This document shows, one piece after another, positions 14,338 to 22,714 of a stretch of 30,667 bases of DNA. This DNA comes from Candidatus Avimonoglobus intestinipullorum (GTDB lineage Bacteria > Bacillota > Clostridia > UBA1381): the NCBI GenBank assembly GCA_018714645.1, contig DVND01000009.1:1-30667 (forward strand), in the 5' to 3' direction. The notes below the pieces were generated by a model. The model did not search any database, was not told where the DNA came from, and worked only from the letters and a program-made list of their open reading frames with translations. The position numbers and the translations under genes are program-made. How positions within the stretch are numbered: the first letter of the stretch is position 1; each line of letters starts with the position of its first letter.

Positions 14338-15267
14338 TTATTTTAATTGGATTGCTTCCTTTGCCTGTACCGCGATATTTGCCGCTGTCAGGCCATATTC
14401 CTCAAATAACTCCGCAGGCTTCCCGGATTGCCCGAACCGGTCCGTACCGATGATTTTCACAGGAACGGGGCAAGCTTTGCAGACCGCTTCGCAGACCGCG
14501 CTGCCCAAGCCGCCCATGATGTAATGCTCCTCCGCCGTTACAATGGCGCCGGTTTCCCGCGCTGCTTTTGCGATCAGTTCCTCATCCAACGGCTTGATGG
14601 TATGGATGTTAATCACCCGCGCACTGATTCCTTCTTGCGAAAGCATCTCCCGCGCCTTCAGCGCCTCGCCGACCATCAGCCCGGTGGCAACCAGCGTCAC
14701 ATCCGTGCCTTCCGCCAACGTCACGCCTTTTCCAAGTTCAAATTTGTAGTCCGCAGGATTTACGTCCTCCACAGCCAGCCGGCCGAACCGCATATAGACC
14801 GGCCCGTCATGTTCAATCGCCGCCCGGACGCATTCCATCGCCTCAATATCGTCCGCCGGATTCAGTACCACCATGTTCGGGATGGAGCGCATCAGTGCAA
14901 TGTCCTCCAGGCATTGATGGGTTGCGCCGTCCTCGCCGACAGAAATGCCCGCGTGGGTCGCGCCGATTTTCACGTTCAGGCCGGGATACCCGATGGAATT
15001 GCGGATCTGTTCAAACGCCCGGCCTGCCGCAAACATGGCGAAGCTGGAGGCAAACACCGTCTTCCCGCAGGCCGCCAGCCCCGCCGCAACGCTCATCATA
15101 TTGCCCTCAGCGATACCCATATTGATAAACCGCTCCGGATATGCTTTTTTAAACAATTCCGTTTTTGTGGATTTGGAAAGGTCGGCGTCTAAAACAATGA
15201 TGTTCTCGTCCGCCCCATACTGTACCAATGCCGCCCCGTAGGACTCCCTTGTCGCTCTCTTTGCCAT
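14338..15267 (-). CDS. Transketolase C-terminal subunit
   Basis: This is the C-terminal half of a split transketolase, the two-gene form found in many Clostridia and Archaea. It has 309 residues and holds the pyrimidine-binding and C-terminal domains. The conserved Glu that activates thiamin pyrophosphate is in NMGIAEGNM (about 49-57), followed by the FAMFAAGRAFEQIRN and THAGISVGEDGATHQCLEDIAL segments. The start codon shares one base with the stop of the N-terminal subunit gene (TAATG), so the two chains should be made in equal amounts. Together they transfer two-carbon units in the pentose phosphate pathway. The complex needs thiamin pyrophosphate, whose synthesis genes are elsewhere in the window. 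Confidence 0.95.
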   Translation of the reverse strand: MAKRATRESYGAALVQYGADENIIVLDADLSKSTKTELFKKAYPERFINMGIAEGNMMSVAAGLAACGKTVFASSFAMFAAGRAFEQIRNSIGYPGLNVKIGATHAGISVGEDGATHQCLEDIALMRSIPNMVVLNPADDIEAMECVRAAIEHDGPVYMRFGRLAVEDVNPADYKFELGKGVTLAEGTDVTLVATGLMVGEALKAREMLSQEGISARVINIHTIKPLDEELIAKAARETGAIVTAEEHYIMGGLGSAVCEAVCKACPVPVKIIGTDRFGQSGKPAELFEEYGLTAANIAVQAKEAIQLK

Positions 15268-16115
15268 TATATCGCCGCCTCCAATTCTTTGATTTTCGCA
15301 TCCAGTTCCGCAATTGCCTGTTCATACTGCTCCTGGTTCGGCGCTGCGCCGTGCCATGCCGCATTGTTTTCCATAAATGATACGTTTTTTCCCTTAACAG
15401 AGTGCATGACAACTGCCGTCGGCTTGCCCTTTGTGGCCTTTGCCTCCGCAATTGCCTGTTCCAATTCGTCAAAATCATGGGCGCTTACGGTGATCACATG
15501 CCATCCAAACGCTTCGAATTTTTTGTCGATGGGCAGCGGGTTCATCACCTGACGCACATCCCCGTCGATTTGCAGCCCATTGAAATCCACAAACGCCGTC
15601 AGGTTGTCCAATTTATAGTGTGCGGCAAACATCGCCTGCTCCCACACCTGGCCTTCCTCCAATTCGCCGTCGCCCAAAATGGTATAGACGCGGTAATCCT
15701 TATTGTCCAGCTTGCCTGCCAGCGCCATGCCGCCCGCTGCGGATACGCCCTGCCCCAACGAACCTGTGGACATGTCCACGCCCGGCACATGCTTCATGTC
15801 GGGATGCCCCTGCAAATAGCTTCCAAATTTTCGGAACGTCGGGATATCCTCCACAGGGAAATACCCGCGCTCTGCCAGCGCCCCATAGAGCGCCGGGGCT
15901 GTATGCCCTTTTGACAGCACCAGCCGGTCGCGGTTTGGGTCTTTCGGGTTTTTCGGGTCGATCCGCAGCTCCTCAAAATATAACAAAGCCAATAAGTCCG
16001 CAATGGACAGGGAACCGCCCGGATGCCCGGACTTCGCACTATACACCGCCGTCAGCGCATGCTTTCTGATTTTGTTTGCAAGAATTGCAAGCTCCGTCTT
16101 TCGTTTGTTTTCCAT
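15267..16115 (-). CDS. Transketolase N-terminal subunit
   Basis: This is the N-terminal, pyrophosphate-binding half of the split transketolase. It has 282 residues. The substrate-binding SGHPGGSLS (29-37), SKGHTAPALYG and the thiamin-pyrophosphate motif beginning GDGELEEGQ at 148 and ending at Asn179 are all present. The start has AAGGGA about 10 bases upstream. It follows mrnC by 25 bases and is followed with one-base overlap by the C-terminal subunit. The complete catalytic enzyme is formed only by the two chains together. Confidence 0.95.
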   Translation of the reverse strand: MENKRKTELAILANKIRKHALTAVYSAKSGHPGGSLSIADLLALLYFEELRIDPKNPKDPNRDRLVLSKGHTAPALYGALAERGYFPVEDIPTFRKFGSYLQGHPDMKHVPGVDMSTGSLGQGVSAAGGMALAGKLDNKDYRVYTILGDGELEEGQVWEQAMFAAHYKLDNLTAFVDFNGLQIDGDVRQVMNPLPIDKKFEAFGWHVITVSAHDFDELEQAIAEAKATKGKPTAVVMHSVKGKNVSFMENNAAWHGAAPNQEQYEQAIAELDAKIKELEAAI

Positions 16116-16140
16116 GTTTCAAACATCCCTTCTGCTAAAA

Positions 16141-16542
16141 TCAATCTATTTCATCAGCCGCATGTTCATACGCCTGTTTCATCAGCGTTTCCAGCCGTTC
16201 CCGGTCGCCCTTGATGTATAAATACCCAACGGCCGCCTCAAACCCCGTCGCGCGCCGGTAATCGGTCAAATCCGCATTTTTGGGGACCGTTGCCGATTTC
16301 GCATTCCGCCCCCGCTTATACACCGCCAATTCCTCCTCTGTGAACAGCGGCTCCAAAAACCGGATGCTGTTGCTCTGGGCATGCGCCTTCACCCGCGCCG
16401 TCGCCAGCACATGCAGCTTATGGGCCGGCAGGTCCGGAAACTCCGCCAGCAGGCGGGAGCGCACATACACCTCGTACACGCTGTCGCCAATATAAGCCAG
16501 CACCAGCGGGGAATACTGCCGCGCCTTTTTTTCAAATTCCAT
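16141..16542 (-). CDS. mrnC: Mini-ribonuclease III
   Basis: Mini-III is a small RNase III-type endonuclease, without a double-stranded RNA binding domain, that matures 23S rRNA ends in Firmicutes. The 133-residue protein has the catalytic-domain core: LAYIGDSVYE with Asp20, the HKLHVLATARVKAHAQ helix, and DYRRATGFEAAVGYLYI, a near-perfect match to the family signature. The gene lies 13 bases after cysS, its usual neighbour in Firmicutes (cysE-cysS-mrnC). It is very probably on the same mRNA. Confidence 0.95.
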   Translation of the reverse strand: MEFEKKARQYSPLVLAYIGDSVYEVYVRSRLLAEFPDLPAHKLHVLATARVKAHAQSNSIRFLEPLFTEEELAVYKRGRNAKSATVPKNADLTDYRRATGFEAAVGYLYIKGDRERLETLMKQAYEHAADEID

Positions 16543-16555
16543 ACCCTCACCTTTG

Positions 16556-17959
16556 TTACTTTATATAGCTCCATTTCACGCCCATAGGCGTATCCTTGAG
16601 TTCAATGTGCATCGCTTTTAATTGGTCACGGATTTCATCGGCCCGCGCCCAGTTTTTTTCTTTGCGCGCCGCATTGCGTTCCTCAATCAGCGCTTCTACC
16701 TCTGCATCGATATCCTGCTCCTGCTTCTGGAACAGCCCCAATACGCCGCCCAACTCCAGAATCGCACCCAAGGCCTTTTCCACAACGGACACCGCATTCT
16801 TCTGCTCGTTCGACAGCGCCGTATTCGCCGCATAGACGATATCAAAAATTGCGGCGATTGCATCCGCCGTATTCAAATCGTCGTCCATAGCGTCGATGAA
16901 TTTCTGCCTGCAAGCATCCACTTGCCGGCTCAATTCCTGTTCCACCGCATGCAGCGGCCGGTCCTCGCCGTTTTCCAAAAGGAATTTCAGGTTCCCGATA
17001 CAGGTGTACACCCGTTCCACCGCCGATTTCGCCTGCTCCATCAGCACGTCGCTGAAATTGACGGGATTGCGGTAATGGGCGGAAAGCATGAAAAAGCGGA
17101 TGATTTCATAATCATACTTTTTTGCAATGTCCCGCACCGTGAAGAAGTTCCCCAAAGACTTACTCATCTTCTGGTTATTGATATTAATATACCCGTTATG
17201 CATCCAATAGTTTGCAAAGGGCTTCCCGTTGGCGCATTCGCTCTGGGCGATTTCGTTCTCGTGGTGGGGGAAAATCAAATCCTGCCCGCCGGAATGAATG
17301 TCGATGGTCTCACCCAAAAATTTATTTGCCATGGCGGAACACTCGATGTGCCAACCGGGCCGGCCCATGCCCCAGGGACTTTCCCAGGCCGGCTCGCCCT
17401 CCTTCTGCTTTTTCCAGAGGGCAAAGTCCATCACGTCCCGCTTGTGTTCGTTCACGTCAATCCGCGCGCCGGCCTCCAAATCCTCCAGCGGCTGCTTGGA
17501 CAGCTTCCCGTATTCTCGAAACTTCTTCGTGGAAAAATACACATCCCCGTCCACGTTGTAGGCAAAGCCCTTTTCCTCCAGCGTCTTTACAAGGTCAATG
17601 ATCGCGTCAATGTTCTCTGTCGCCTTGGGATGCACCGTCGCCTCCCGGATGCCCAGCGCCTTTGCATCTTTAAAATACTCGGCAATGAACCGCTCGCCCA
17701 GCTCCTGTACCGTGATGCCCTCTTTGTTGGCACGGTTGATCATCTTATCGTCGATATCCGTAAAATTCTGTACAAATTTCACCTGATAGCCGCGGTATTC
17801 CAAATAGCGGCGCATGGTGTCAAAAATGATGAACGGCCGCGCGTTGCCGATATGGAAATAATCGTAAACCGTCGGCCCGCAAGAGTACATTTTGACCTCG
17901 TTTTTATCAATCGGGACAAATTCCTCCTTTTGCCGCGTCATCGTATTATAAATTCTCAT
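16556..17959 (-). CDS. cysS: Cysteinyl-tRNA synthetase
   Basis: CysS charges tRNA-Cys. The 467-residue class I synthetase has the HIGH-type HIGN at 36-39, KMSKS at 264-268, and zinc ligands Cys27, Cys207, His232 and Glu236. The real start is the MRIYNTM methionine, with GGAAGGGG 9 bases upstream; the longer open frame in front is the out-of-frame end of cysE. The coding sequences of cysE and cysS overlap by 14 bases, so the two are translationally linked. It couples cysteine production to cysteine use. Confidence 0.97.
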   Translation of the reverse strand: MRIYNTMTRQKEEFVPIDKNEVKMYSCGPTVYDYFHIGNARPFIIFDTMRRYLEYRGYQVKFVQNFTDIDDKMINRANKEGITVQELGERFIAEYFKDAKALGIREATVHPKATENIDAIIDLVKTLEEKGFAYNVDGDVYFSTKKFREYGKLSKQPLEDLEAGARIDVNEHKRDVMDFALWKKQKEGEPAWESPWGMGRPGWHIECSAMANKFLGETIDIHSGGQDLIFPHHENEIAQSECANGKPFANYWMHNGYININNQKMSKSLGNFFTVRDIAKKYDYEIIRFFMLSAHYRNPVNFSDVLMEQAKSAVERVYTCIGNLKFLLENGEDRPLHAVEQELSRQVDACRQKFIDAMDDDLNTADAIAAIFDIVYAANTALSNEQKNAVSVVEKALGAILELGGVLGLFQKQEQDIDAEVEALIEERNAARKEKNWARADEIRDQLKAMHIELKDTPMGVKWSYIK

Positions 17960-18629
17960 GCGTTTCATCCCCTTCCGTATGCGCTTTGAGCTGTTCCTCC
18001 ATCTGGCGGATTTTCTTTTCCAGCCCCGCAATATGTACCGACAGCGTACAAAGCTGTAAAGAGACAGGATCCGGGATTTTCACCTGATCCAAGTCCTCAC
18101 AGACCCGGACGCCCTCGCGCTTCACAATCCGCGCAGGCACGCCCACGCAGGTAGAATCCGGCGGCACCTCCGAGAGCACCACGGCCCCCGCGGCGATCTT
18201 GGAATCATCCCCGACGGTAAACGGCCCCAGCACCTTTGCGCCGCTGCCGACCATCACCCGATTGCCCAGGGTGGGATGGCGTTTGCCCTTTTCCTTACCC
18301 GTTCCGCCCAGCGTCACGCCCTGGTAAATCGTACAGTCATCCCCGATGACCGCCGTTTCCCCGATGACAACGCCCATGCCATGGTCGATAAACAGCCCTT
18401 TCCCAATCTGCGCACCGGGATGGATTTCAATACCCGTCCAGAACCGGACGCACTGGGAAATCCATCGGGCGATAAATTTGTGGTTGTGCCTGTAGAAAAA
18501 ATGCGCCGCCCTGTGCCACATCACCGCCGCAACGCCCGGGTACAGAAAAAACACTTCCGCCCCGCTGCGCGCCGCGGGGTCGCGATCCAGCACCGCTTTG
18601 ATGTCATACCGCAATGATTCAAAAAGCAT
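17946..18629 (-). CDS. cysE: Serine O-acetyltransferase CysE
   Basis: CysE makes O-acetylserine for cysteine synthesis. The 227-residue protein has an N-terminal helical domain, a left-handed beta-helix of hexapeptide repeats (about 65-170, including IDHGMGVVIGETAVIGDD and GAKVLGPFTVGDDSKIAAGAVV), and a C-terminal coiled region (LEKKIRQMEEQL). The length suits the shorter Gram-positive form. It heads the long leftward run with cysS and mrnC. Its promoter is seen at 18678-18706. The 5' leader is only about 40 bases, and I found no T-box, so regulation by uncharged tRNA-Cys is not evident here. Confidence 0.95.
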   Translation of the reverse strand: MLFESLRYDIKAVLDRDPAARSGAEVFFLYPGVAAVMWHRAAHFFYRHNHKFIARWISQCVRFWTGIEIHPGAQIGKGLFIDHGMGVVIGETAVIGDDCTIYQGVTLGGTGKEKGKRHPTLGNRVMVGSGAKVLGPFTVGDDSKIAAGAVVLSEVPPDSTCVGVPARIVKREGVRVCEDLDQVKIPDPVSLQLCTLSVHIAGLEKKIRQMEEQLKAHTEGDETHENL

Positions 18630-18677
18630 CCGACCCCATCCTCTTCTAACAAATTACTGCATACAATACCATTTTAC

Positions 18678-18706
18678 ATTATATAATATTTCAGCAAAAA
18701 AAACAA
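18678..18706 (-). promoter_or_regulatory. Promoter of the cysE-cysS operon
   Basis: The minus strand shows TTGTTT (18701-18706), a 17-base spacer and a perfect TATAAT (18678-18683), in an AT-rich patch after the hisB terminator. The start point would be about 18671. This is the only clear promoter for the run of genes down to 4681, though weak internal ones may exist. Confidence 0.75.
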
Positions 18707-18746
18707 CTCAAATCGAACTGTTTCTGGAAAATTTCATAATGTGTAT

Positions 18747-18796
18747 AAAAAACAAGCCCTTTCGGAATCATTTTTTGCTATTCCGTCAGGCTTGTC
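18747..18796 (-). terminator. Terminator of the hisB unit
   Basis: The minus strand folds as ACAAGCC with GGGCTTGT, plus an inner stem CGGAAT/ATTCCG around an A-rich loop, followed by six T. It lies 43 bases after the hisB stop and separates the histidine unit from cysE. Confidence 0.85.
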
Positions 18797-18839
18797 AATC
18801 GTAAAATCCTTCTCAAATATGGACGCGGGCCTCCCCTCG

Positions 18840-19430
18840 TTATAACGCGCCTTTTGTGGACAGCACCCCGTCAATGCGCCCGTCGCGCCCCACCGCTTCA
18901 TCCAGCGCGCGGGCGAACGCCTTAAACGCGGCCTCGATGATATGGTGGCCGTTCATCCCCGAAAGCTGTTTGAAATGCAGGTTCATCCCCGCGGAATAGG
19001 ACACGGCGTAGAAAAACTCCCGCACCATTTCCGTATCGAATCCGCCCACCGCGTCGGCCTTGAATTGAAAATCCTCCGCCAGATACGGCCGCCCGGATAA
19101 ATCCAGCGCGCACAGCACCAGCGTTTCATCCATCGGCAGGATGCAGGAGCCGTACCGCCGAATACCCTCCTTGCCGCCCACTGCAGCTTTAATAGCCTCC
19201 CCCAGCACGATCCCCGTATCTTCAATGGTATGGTGGCAGTCCACCTCCAAATCCCCTTCTGTCTTGAGCTGTATATCGAAAAACCCATGCTTTGCAACGC
19301 TTTTGAGCATGTGGTCAAAAAATCCGATGCCCGTTTGGATGTCCGCCTGTCCGCACCCATCCAAATCCAGCCGGATGCTGATATTGGTCTCACTGGTATG
19401 CCGCACCAGTTCTGCCGTTCTGTTTTCCAT
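18840..19430 (-). CDS. hisB: Imidazoleglycerol-phosphate dehydratase HisB
   Basis: HisB removes water from imidazoleglycerol phosphate in histidine synthesis. The 196-residue monofunctional protein has both metal-binding blocks, CHHTIED (65-71) and GHHIIEAAFK (161-170), and the GFFDHML segment (36-42). Two adjacent ATG codons exist; I chose the second because the GGAG site is 6 bases away, against 3 for the first. It directly follows the cytidylate-kinase-like gene (7 bases from its stop to the first ATG) and shares its promoter. It is separated from hisD-hisC, which form their own operon 4 kb away. Confidence 0.96.
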   Translation of the reverse strand: MENRTAELVRHTSETNISIRLDLDGCGQADIQTGIGFFDHMLKSVAKHGFFDIQLKTEGDLEVDCHHTIEDTGIVLGEAIKAAVGGKEGIRRYGSCILPMDETLVLCALDLSGRPYLAEDFQFKADAVGGFDTEMVREFFYAVSYSAGMNLHFKQLSGMNGHHIIEAAFKAFARALDEAVGRDGRIDGVLSTKGAL

Positions 19431-19440
19431 CATCTTCTCC

Positions 19441-20064
19441 TCATATCAATTGTTTTAATTTCAAATAGTCTATAATCACCCGGACACAGTTGTCCACGCC
19501 CACCCGGGCGCTGTTGAGCGATAAATCATATCCCAGCGGGTCGTTCCAGTCCGCACCGGAGTAATATTCGTAATACTCTTTTCTGTATTTCGTAATATTG
19601 TTCACATACCGCCGGGCGTCTTTCTCGCCCACCTTCATGGTCTCCATTGTCATTTTGACGCAAAACTCATACGGGGCCTGGATGTTGACGCTGACCACAT
19701 TGGGGTAATCTTTTAATACATAATTGGCGGCGCGCCCCATCACCACAAAGGATTCCTTTTCAATCAGCTGCTTTAAAACCTTTGCCTGATAGTTGAACAG
19801 ATTCTCATTGGAGGTAAACCCATCCTCCTCCGGCGTGATGATCCCGCCGCGGTATACGTGTTTTTTAAAAAACAGCCCACCCTTGAATTTCTCGTTCTCA
19901 TCCGCCGCATTGAACAGCGTCTCATTGATGCCTGACTCCTCCGACGCCATCTGCAGCAGCTCCCGGTCGACAAAATCAATGTTCAGCGCTTCTGCCAGCG
20001 CTTTTCCTACGATTTTCCCGCCGCTGCCGTAGCCTCTGGAAACCGTTATTGCAAAATTGCCCAT
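19441..20064 (-). CDS. Cytidylate kinase-like family protein
   Basis: This 207-residue protein is from the cytidylate-kinase-like family (PF13189) common in Clostridia. The N terminus is a modified P-loop, ITVSRGYGSGGKIVGKAL (6-23), where SRGYGSGGK replaces the usual GxxGxGK, followed by IDFVDRELL, and FVVMGRAANYVL as a Walker-B-like region. The C-terminal half is basic and Tyr-rich (KYRKEYYEYYSGADW). Substrate is not known; a nucleoside monophosphate kinase role is suggested only by fold. The start has GGAGG 7 bases upstream. It heads a two-gene unit with hisB and has a promoter facing away from the histidinol phosphatase gene. Confidence 0.85.
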   Translation of the reverse strand: MGNFAITVSRGYGSGGKIVGKALAEALNIDFVDRELLQMASEESGINETLFNAADENEKFKGGLFFKKHVYRGGIITPEEDGFTSNENLFNYQAKVLKQLIEKESFVVMGRAANYVLKDYPNVVSVNIQAPYEFCVKMTMETMKVGEKDARRYVNNITKYRKEYYEYYSGADWNDPLGYDLSLNSARVGVDNCVRVIIDYLKLKQLI

Positions 20065-20094
20065 AACCGCACCTCCGTTCCTCTTGATAACTTT

Positions 20095-20123
20095 ATTGTA
20101 ATATGTTTTTGGCTAAATGTCAA
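20095..20123 (-). promoter_or_regulatory. Promoter of the cytidylate-kinase-like gene and hisB
   Basis: On the minus strand TTGACA (20118-20123), a 17-base spacer and TACAAT (20095-20100) give a good sigma-A promoter. The ATG is about 30 bases past the -10. It stands back to back with the histidinol phosphatase promoter, with 34 bases between the two -35 elements. Confidence 0.85.
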
Positions 20124-20157
20124 TTGTTTTCGGTATTTATAAATCGGTTCCAAGCTC

Positions 20158-20186
20158 TTGCATTCCGCCGCCGGACACGGTATAAT
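20158..20186 (+). promoter_or_regulatory. Promoter of the histidinol-phosphatase gene
   Basis: TTGCAT (20158-20163), 17 bases and a perfect TATAAT (20181-20186) lie on the plus strand. Transcription should begin about 20193, leaving a leader of only about 22 bases that holds the AAAAGGAG ribosome binding site, so no leader attenuator is possible. Confidence 0.85.
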
Positions 20187-20214
20187 AAAAGCAATTGAAA
20201 AAAGGAGCGGTTTT

Positions 20215-21042
20215 ATGATTCTGGCAGACTACCATTTACACACCGATTTTTCCATAGATTCCGACACCCCCATGGAAGACATGGTCAAGCAAGCGATTGC
20301 ACTGGGCCTGGAGCGGATTTGCTTCACCGACCACGTGGAATTTGACCTGCCCGCCATGCCGGACGGCAGCGCATATGAATTTGACCCGGCATATCTTTCG
20401 GAAATCAGCCGCCTGCGGGAACAGTATGCCGGATCCATCAAAATCCTCGCAGGGGCGGAACTGGGGGTAACCAGCCATATTGCGCAGACGCTGGAGCAGT
20501 TCACGGCCCAATACCCCTTTGATTTTATCATCGCCTCCTCCCATGTGGTGCACGGCCTTGACCCCTATGATCCGCGGTATTGGGACGGCATTTCAGGCGA
20601 AGAAGGCCTCATGCGCTATTTCCGCACCATCGTAGAAAACGTCCGCACATTCCGCAATTTCGACACCTACGGGCACATCGACTATGTCATCCGTTATATC
20701 CCGGAGGTGCAAAGCGGCGCAGCCAGCGCATACGGCCTCTATTCCTATGACAAATTCAGCGATATTCTGGATGAAATCCTGAAAACCCTCATTGCCGCGG
20801 GGAAGCTTATGGAAATCAATACCTCCGGCTTTAAATACGGCCTGGGGCACCCGCACCCATATGAGGACGTTATCAAACGGTATTTTGAACTGGGCGGGCA
20901 ATATGTCACCATCGGTTCCGATGCCCACGCGCCTGCGCATATCGCCTATTGCTTTGAGAATGTCCGCCAATTCCTGCTGTCCATCGGGGTAAAGGAATAC
21001 GCAGTGTTTGAAAACAGAAAACCCATTTTTCTGCCGCTGTAA
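20215..21042 (+). CDS. hisK: Histidinol-phosphatase, PHP family (HisK/HisJ type)
   Basis: It removes phosphate from histidinol phosphate, the step before HisD. The 275-residue PHP-domain protein has the metal-site motifs DYHLHTDFSIDS (H7, H9), FTDHVEF (37-43), SSHVVHG and the C-terminal GSDAHAP. The start chosen is the ATG with AAGGAG 8 bases upstream, inside the transcript predicted from the promoter; the frame open further upstream includes that promoter. It is the only histidine gene on the plus strand here and is divergent from the unit with hisB. Other PHP phosphoesterases share the motifs; the histidine neighbours make this assignment the likely one. Confidence 0.88.
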   Translation: MILADYHLHTDFSIDSDTPMEDMVKQAIALGLERICFTDHVEFDLPAMPDGSAYEFDPAYLSEISRLREQYAGSIKILAGAELGVTSHIAQTLEQFTAQYPFDFIIASSHVVHGLDPYDPRYWDGISGEEGLMRYFRTIVENVRTFRNFDTYGHIDYVIRYIPEVQSGAASAYGLYSYDKFSDILDEILKTLIAAGKLMEINTSGFKYGLGHPHPYEDVIKRYFELGGQYVTIGSDAHAPAHIAYCFENVRQFLLSIGVKEYAVFENRKPIFLPL

Positions 21043-21051
21043 AAAAGTAAA

Positions 21052-21079
21052 ACAAGAGGGCTGTGCCCTCTTGTTTTTT
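21052..21079. terminator. Bidirectional terminator between hisK and the DUF4179 gene
   Basis: A perfect 10-bp stem ACAAGAGGGC/GCCCTCTTGT with a TGT loop has a T run on the plus strand and an A run on the other flank, so it can stop both converging transcripts. The stop codon of the minus-strand gene overlaps its edge. Confidence 0.9.
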
Positions 21080-22079
21080 AATCCCAATCCGGTTCAATCG
21101 TTTCCCCAAAAACCTGAATCGACTGAATCTGTTCCAGATCAATCATCCTGTCAAAGGTACAGGTCTGCTGCATCGTAAAATACCGCGAACCCCTGCTGGG
21201 GGTGCGTGGTTCCAATACCGTTCCATCCCGCAGTTGGATGCGGATATCCTCCAGTTCGTCAAGCCCATCCTCTTCGTATTTTTCTATTGAAAACGCCGTT
21301 GCCTCCGCCGTCACCGACAGCGGCGATATGCTGACAGAACGCAGCGTGGCCTCGCCGCCGAAAATCTGGATGGGCTTGTTGACCTTCAGTGTCTTTGAAA
21401 TATCCTTATATTCCAAATCAAATTCCACCTGCCAAAGCCCTTCTTCCACCACCACATCTTCCATTGTCTCCGGGTCATAGTAAACCAGATTTTCCAAATC
21501 CAGCCGCACCCGGTCTTTGATAAAGCTCCGGTCGCAGTTTGCTTCCAAAACCATGCTCACTTTATTGTCGGCCGGCTGGTCGTCCTGCAGCATATCCACG
21601 CTGTACCCCATGGATTTATTTTTCTCCGACCATAGCCGTACCGTATCAAACCGGTACTGTTCCTGATCCAGCGCCGTCCCCTCCGGCGCAATCACATCGA
21701 ACAGCACATAAATCTGATAATTGTCTCCGATGCTCTCCTTCACATCCACCGTATAATCATTGACCGTCACCTGCCTGCCGATGGCCATCCCTGCCGGCTG
21801 CAGCTGTTCCAGCTGGGCGTCGCTGGCGGGCTTTAAAAAGTCGACCAGCCGGCCGTCCATCCGCAGGTACGCCCCCGCGCCGACTGAAACCGCGCCAATG
21901 GCAATAATGCCTGCCAGTAACAATAAGGATACCTTTTTCCGTATGTTCATTTGCTTCTTCCTTTCTGCCTGCAATTTTGTGAGCGTCCGTGCCAGAAGCG
22001 CTTCTGTCCGCTCTTCGGACAATGGTTCAAACTCCCGGCTGTCCGCGATGAAATCCATCATCCCGTCGATGTTCCTCAT
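21078..22079 (-). CDS. DUF4179 membrane protein, probable anti-sigma factor
   Basis: The 333-residue protein has a short cytoplasmic N-terminal region with a helical SEERTEALLARTLTKLQAERKK segment, one membrane span at about 50-71, and a large extracellular beta-rich domain in two parts resembling DUF4179 and DUF5643. The gene overlaps the end of the sigma factor gene by four bases (ATGA), the usual sign of a sigma/anti-sigma pair. The expected job is to hold the sigma factor at the membrane until an outside signal is sensed by the extracellular domain. The signal cannot be seen. The N-terminal region is about 46 residues, short for a classical zinc-binding anti-sigma domain, and no zinc motif is present. 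Confidence 0.8.
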   Translation of the reverse strand: MRNIDGMMDFIADSREFEPLSEERTEALLARTLTKLQAERKKQMNIRKKVSLLLLAGIIAIGAVSVGAGAYLRMDGRLVDFLKPASDAQLEQLQPAGMAIGRQVTVNDYTVDVKESIGDNYQIYVLFDVIAPEGTALDQEQYRFDTVRLWSEKNKSMGYSVDMLQDDQPADNKVSMVLEANCDRSFIKDRVRLDLENLVYYDPETMEDVVVEEGLWQVEFDLEYKDISKTLKVNKPIQIFGGEATLRSVSISPLSVTAEATAFSIEKYEEDGLDELEDIRIQLRDGTVLEPRTPSRGSRYFTMQQTCTFDRMIDLEQIQSIQVFGETIEPDWD

Positions 22080-22624
22080 AGAATAATCCCCCTCTCCACA
22101 AATACGGCGCGCAGCTTTTTCTTGCCGCGGTACAGGCGGCTTTCAACGCTCTTGGGCGAAAGCCCCAGCCGCATGGCGATTGCCTCCACCGGCTCATAAT
22201 AAAAAAACCTGTATATAAAAATCTCCTTATCCGGCGACGGCAGCCCTTCCACCGTTTCCCGCACAATTTTCGCGTTGATGCTGCGCGCCGTCTCGTCTGC
22301 AAAGTCCACCTCGATCCCCAGGTCGTTTTCCTCCACGGGGAGGAGCGGCTCCTTCTGCGTTCTTCTGCGGTCGATCGCCGTGTGGCGGGCGATACCGTAG
22401 ATATAGCTTTTCAGTGTCCCGCCGGCATGTGCGTCGAATTGCTCCAACCCGTTCCAAAGCTTCACAAACACATCTGAAATGCATTCCTCCACGTCCTCCT
22501 TGTTTGCATGCCCCAGAATATTCATGCAAACCGTCTCCACGCCCCGCCCGTAAAGCCGGATCGCTTCCCGCAATCCCTCTGCGGGGGAATTCCGCAGCAA
22601 TTGCAGCAATTGTTTTTCTTCCAT
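22076..22624 (-). CDS. RNA polymerase sigma-70 family factor, ECF type
   Basis: The 182-residue protein has sigma region 2 at about 20-90 (EDVEECISDVFVKLWNGLEQF, KSYIYGIARHTAIDRRR) and region 4 at about 118-172, with the helix-turn-helix EPVEAIAMRLGLSPKSVESRLYRGKKKL. The start is placed at MEEKQLL, with GGGAG 7 bases upstream; the frame is open further up without support. A translationally overlapping DUF4179 partner follows. The pair is bounded by a terminator on each side, so it forms an independent two-gene unit. In the ~90 bases upstream I found no convincing sigma-A promoter, consistent with but not proving self-activation. Confidence 0.92.
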   Translation of the reverse strand: MEEKQLLQLLRNSPAEGLREAIRLYGRGVETVCMNILGHANKEDVEECISDVFVKLWNGLEQFDAHAGGTLKSYIYGIARHTAIDRRRTQKEPLLPVEENDLGIEVDFADETARSINAKIVRETVEGLPSPDKEIFIYRFFYYEPVEAIAMRLGLSPKSVESRLYRGKKKLRAVFVERGIIL

Positions 22625-22714
22625 TGTCCCGCTCCCTCTTGTTTTTTGCGCTTTAAAAGGCCTTTCACCTGTATATTCGAATAAACTTCCAAAAATCACG
22701 CGTAATTTGAGCAA

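Noticed and set aside
18630..18746. T-box leader upstream of cysE
   Set aside because: The characteristic antiterminator sequence is missing, and the promoter lies only about 50 bases before the start codon.
22625..22714. Sigma-A promoter for the sigma factor gene (TATACA with a T-rich -35)
   Set aside because: The -35 match is too poor to support a call.
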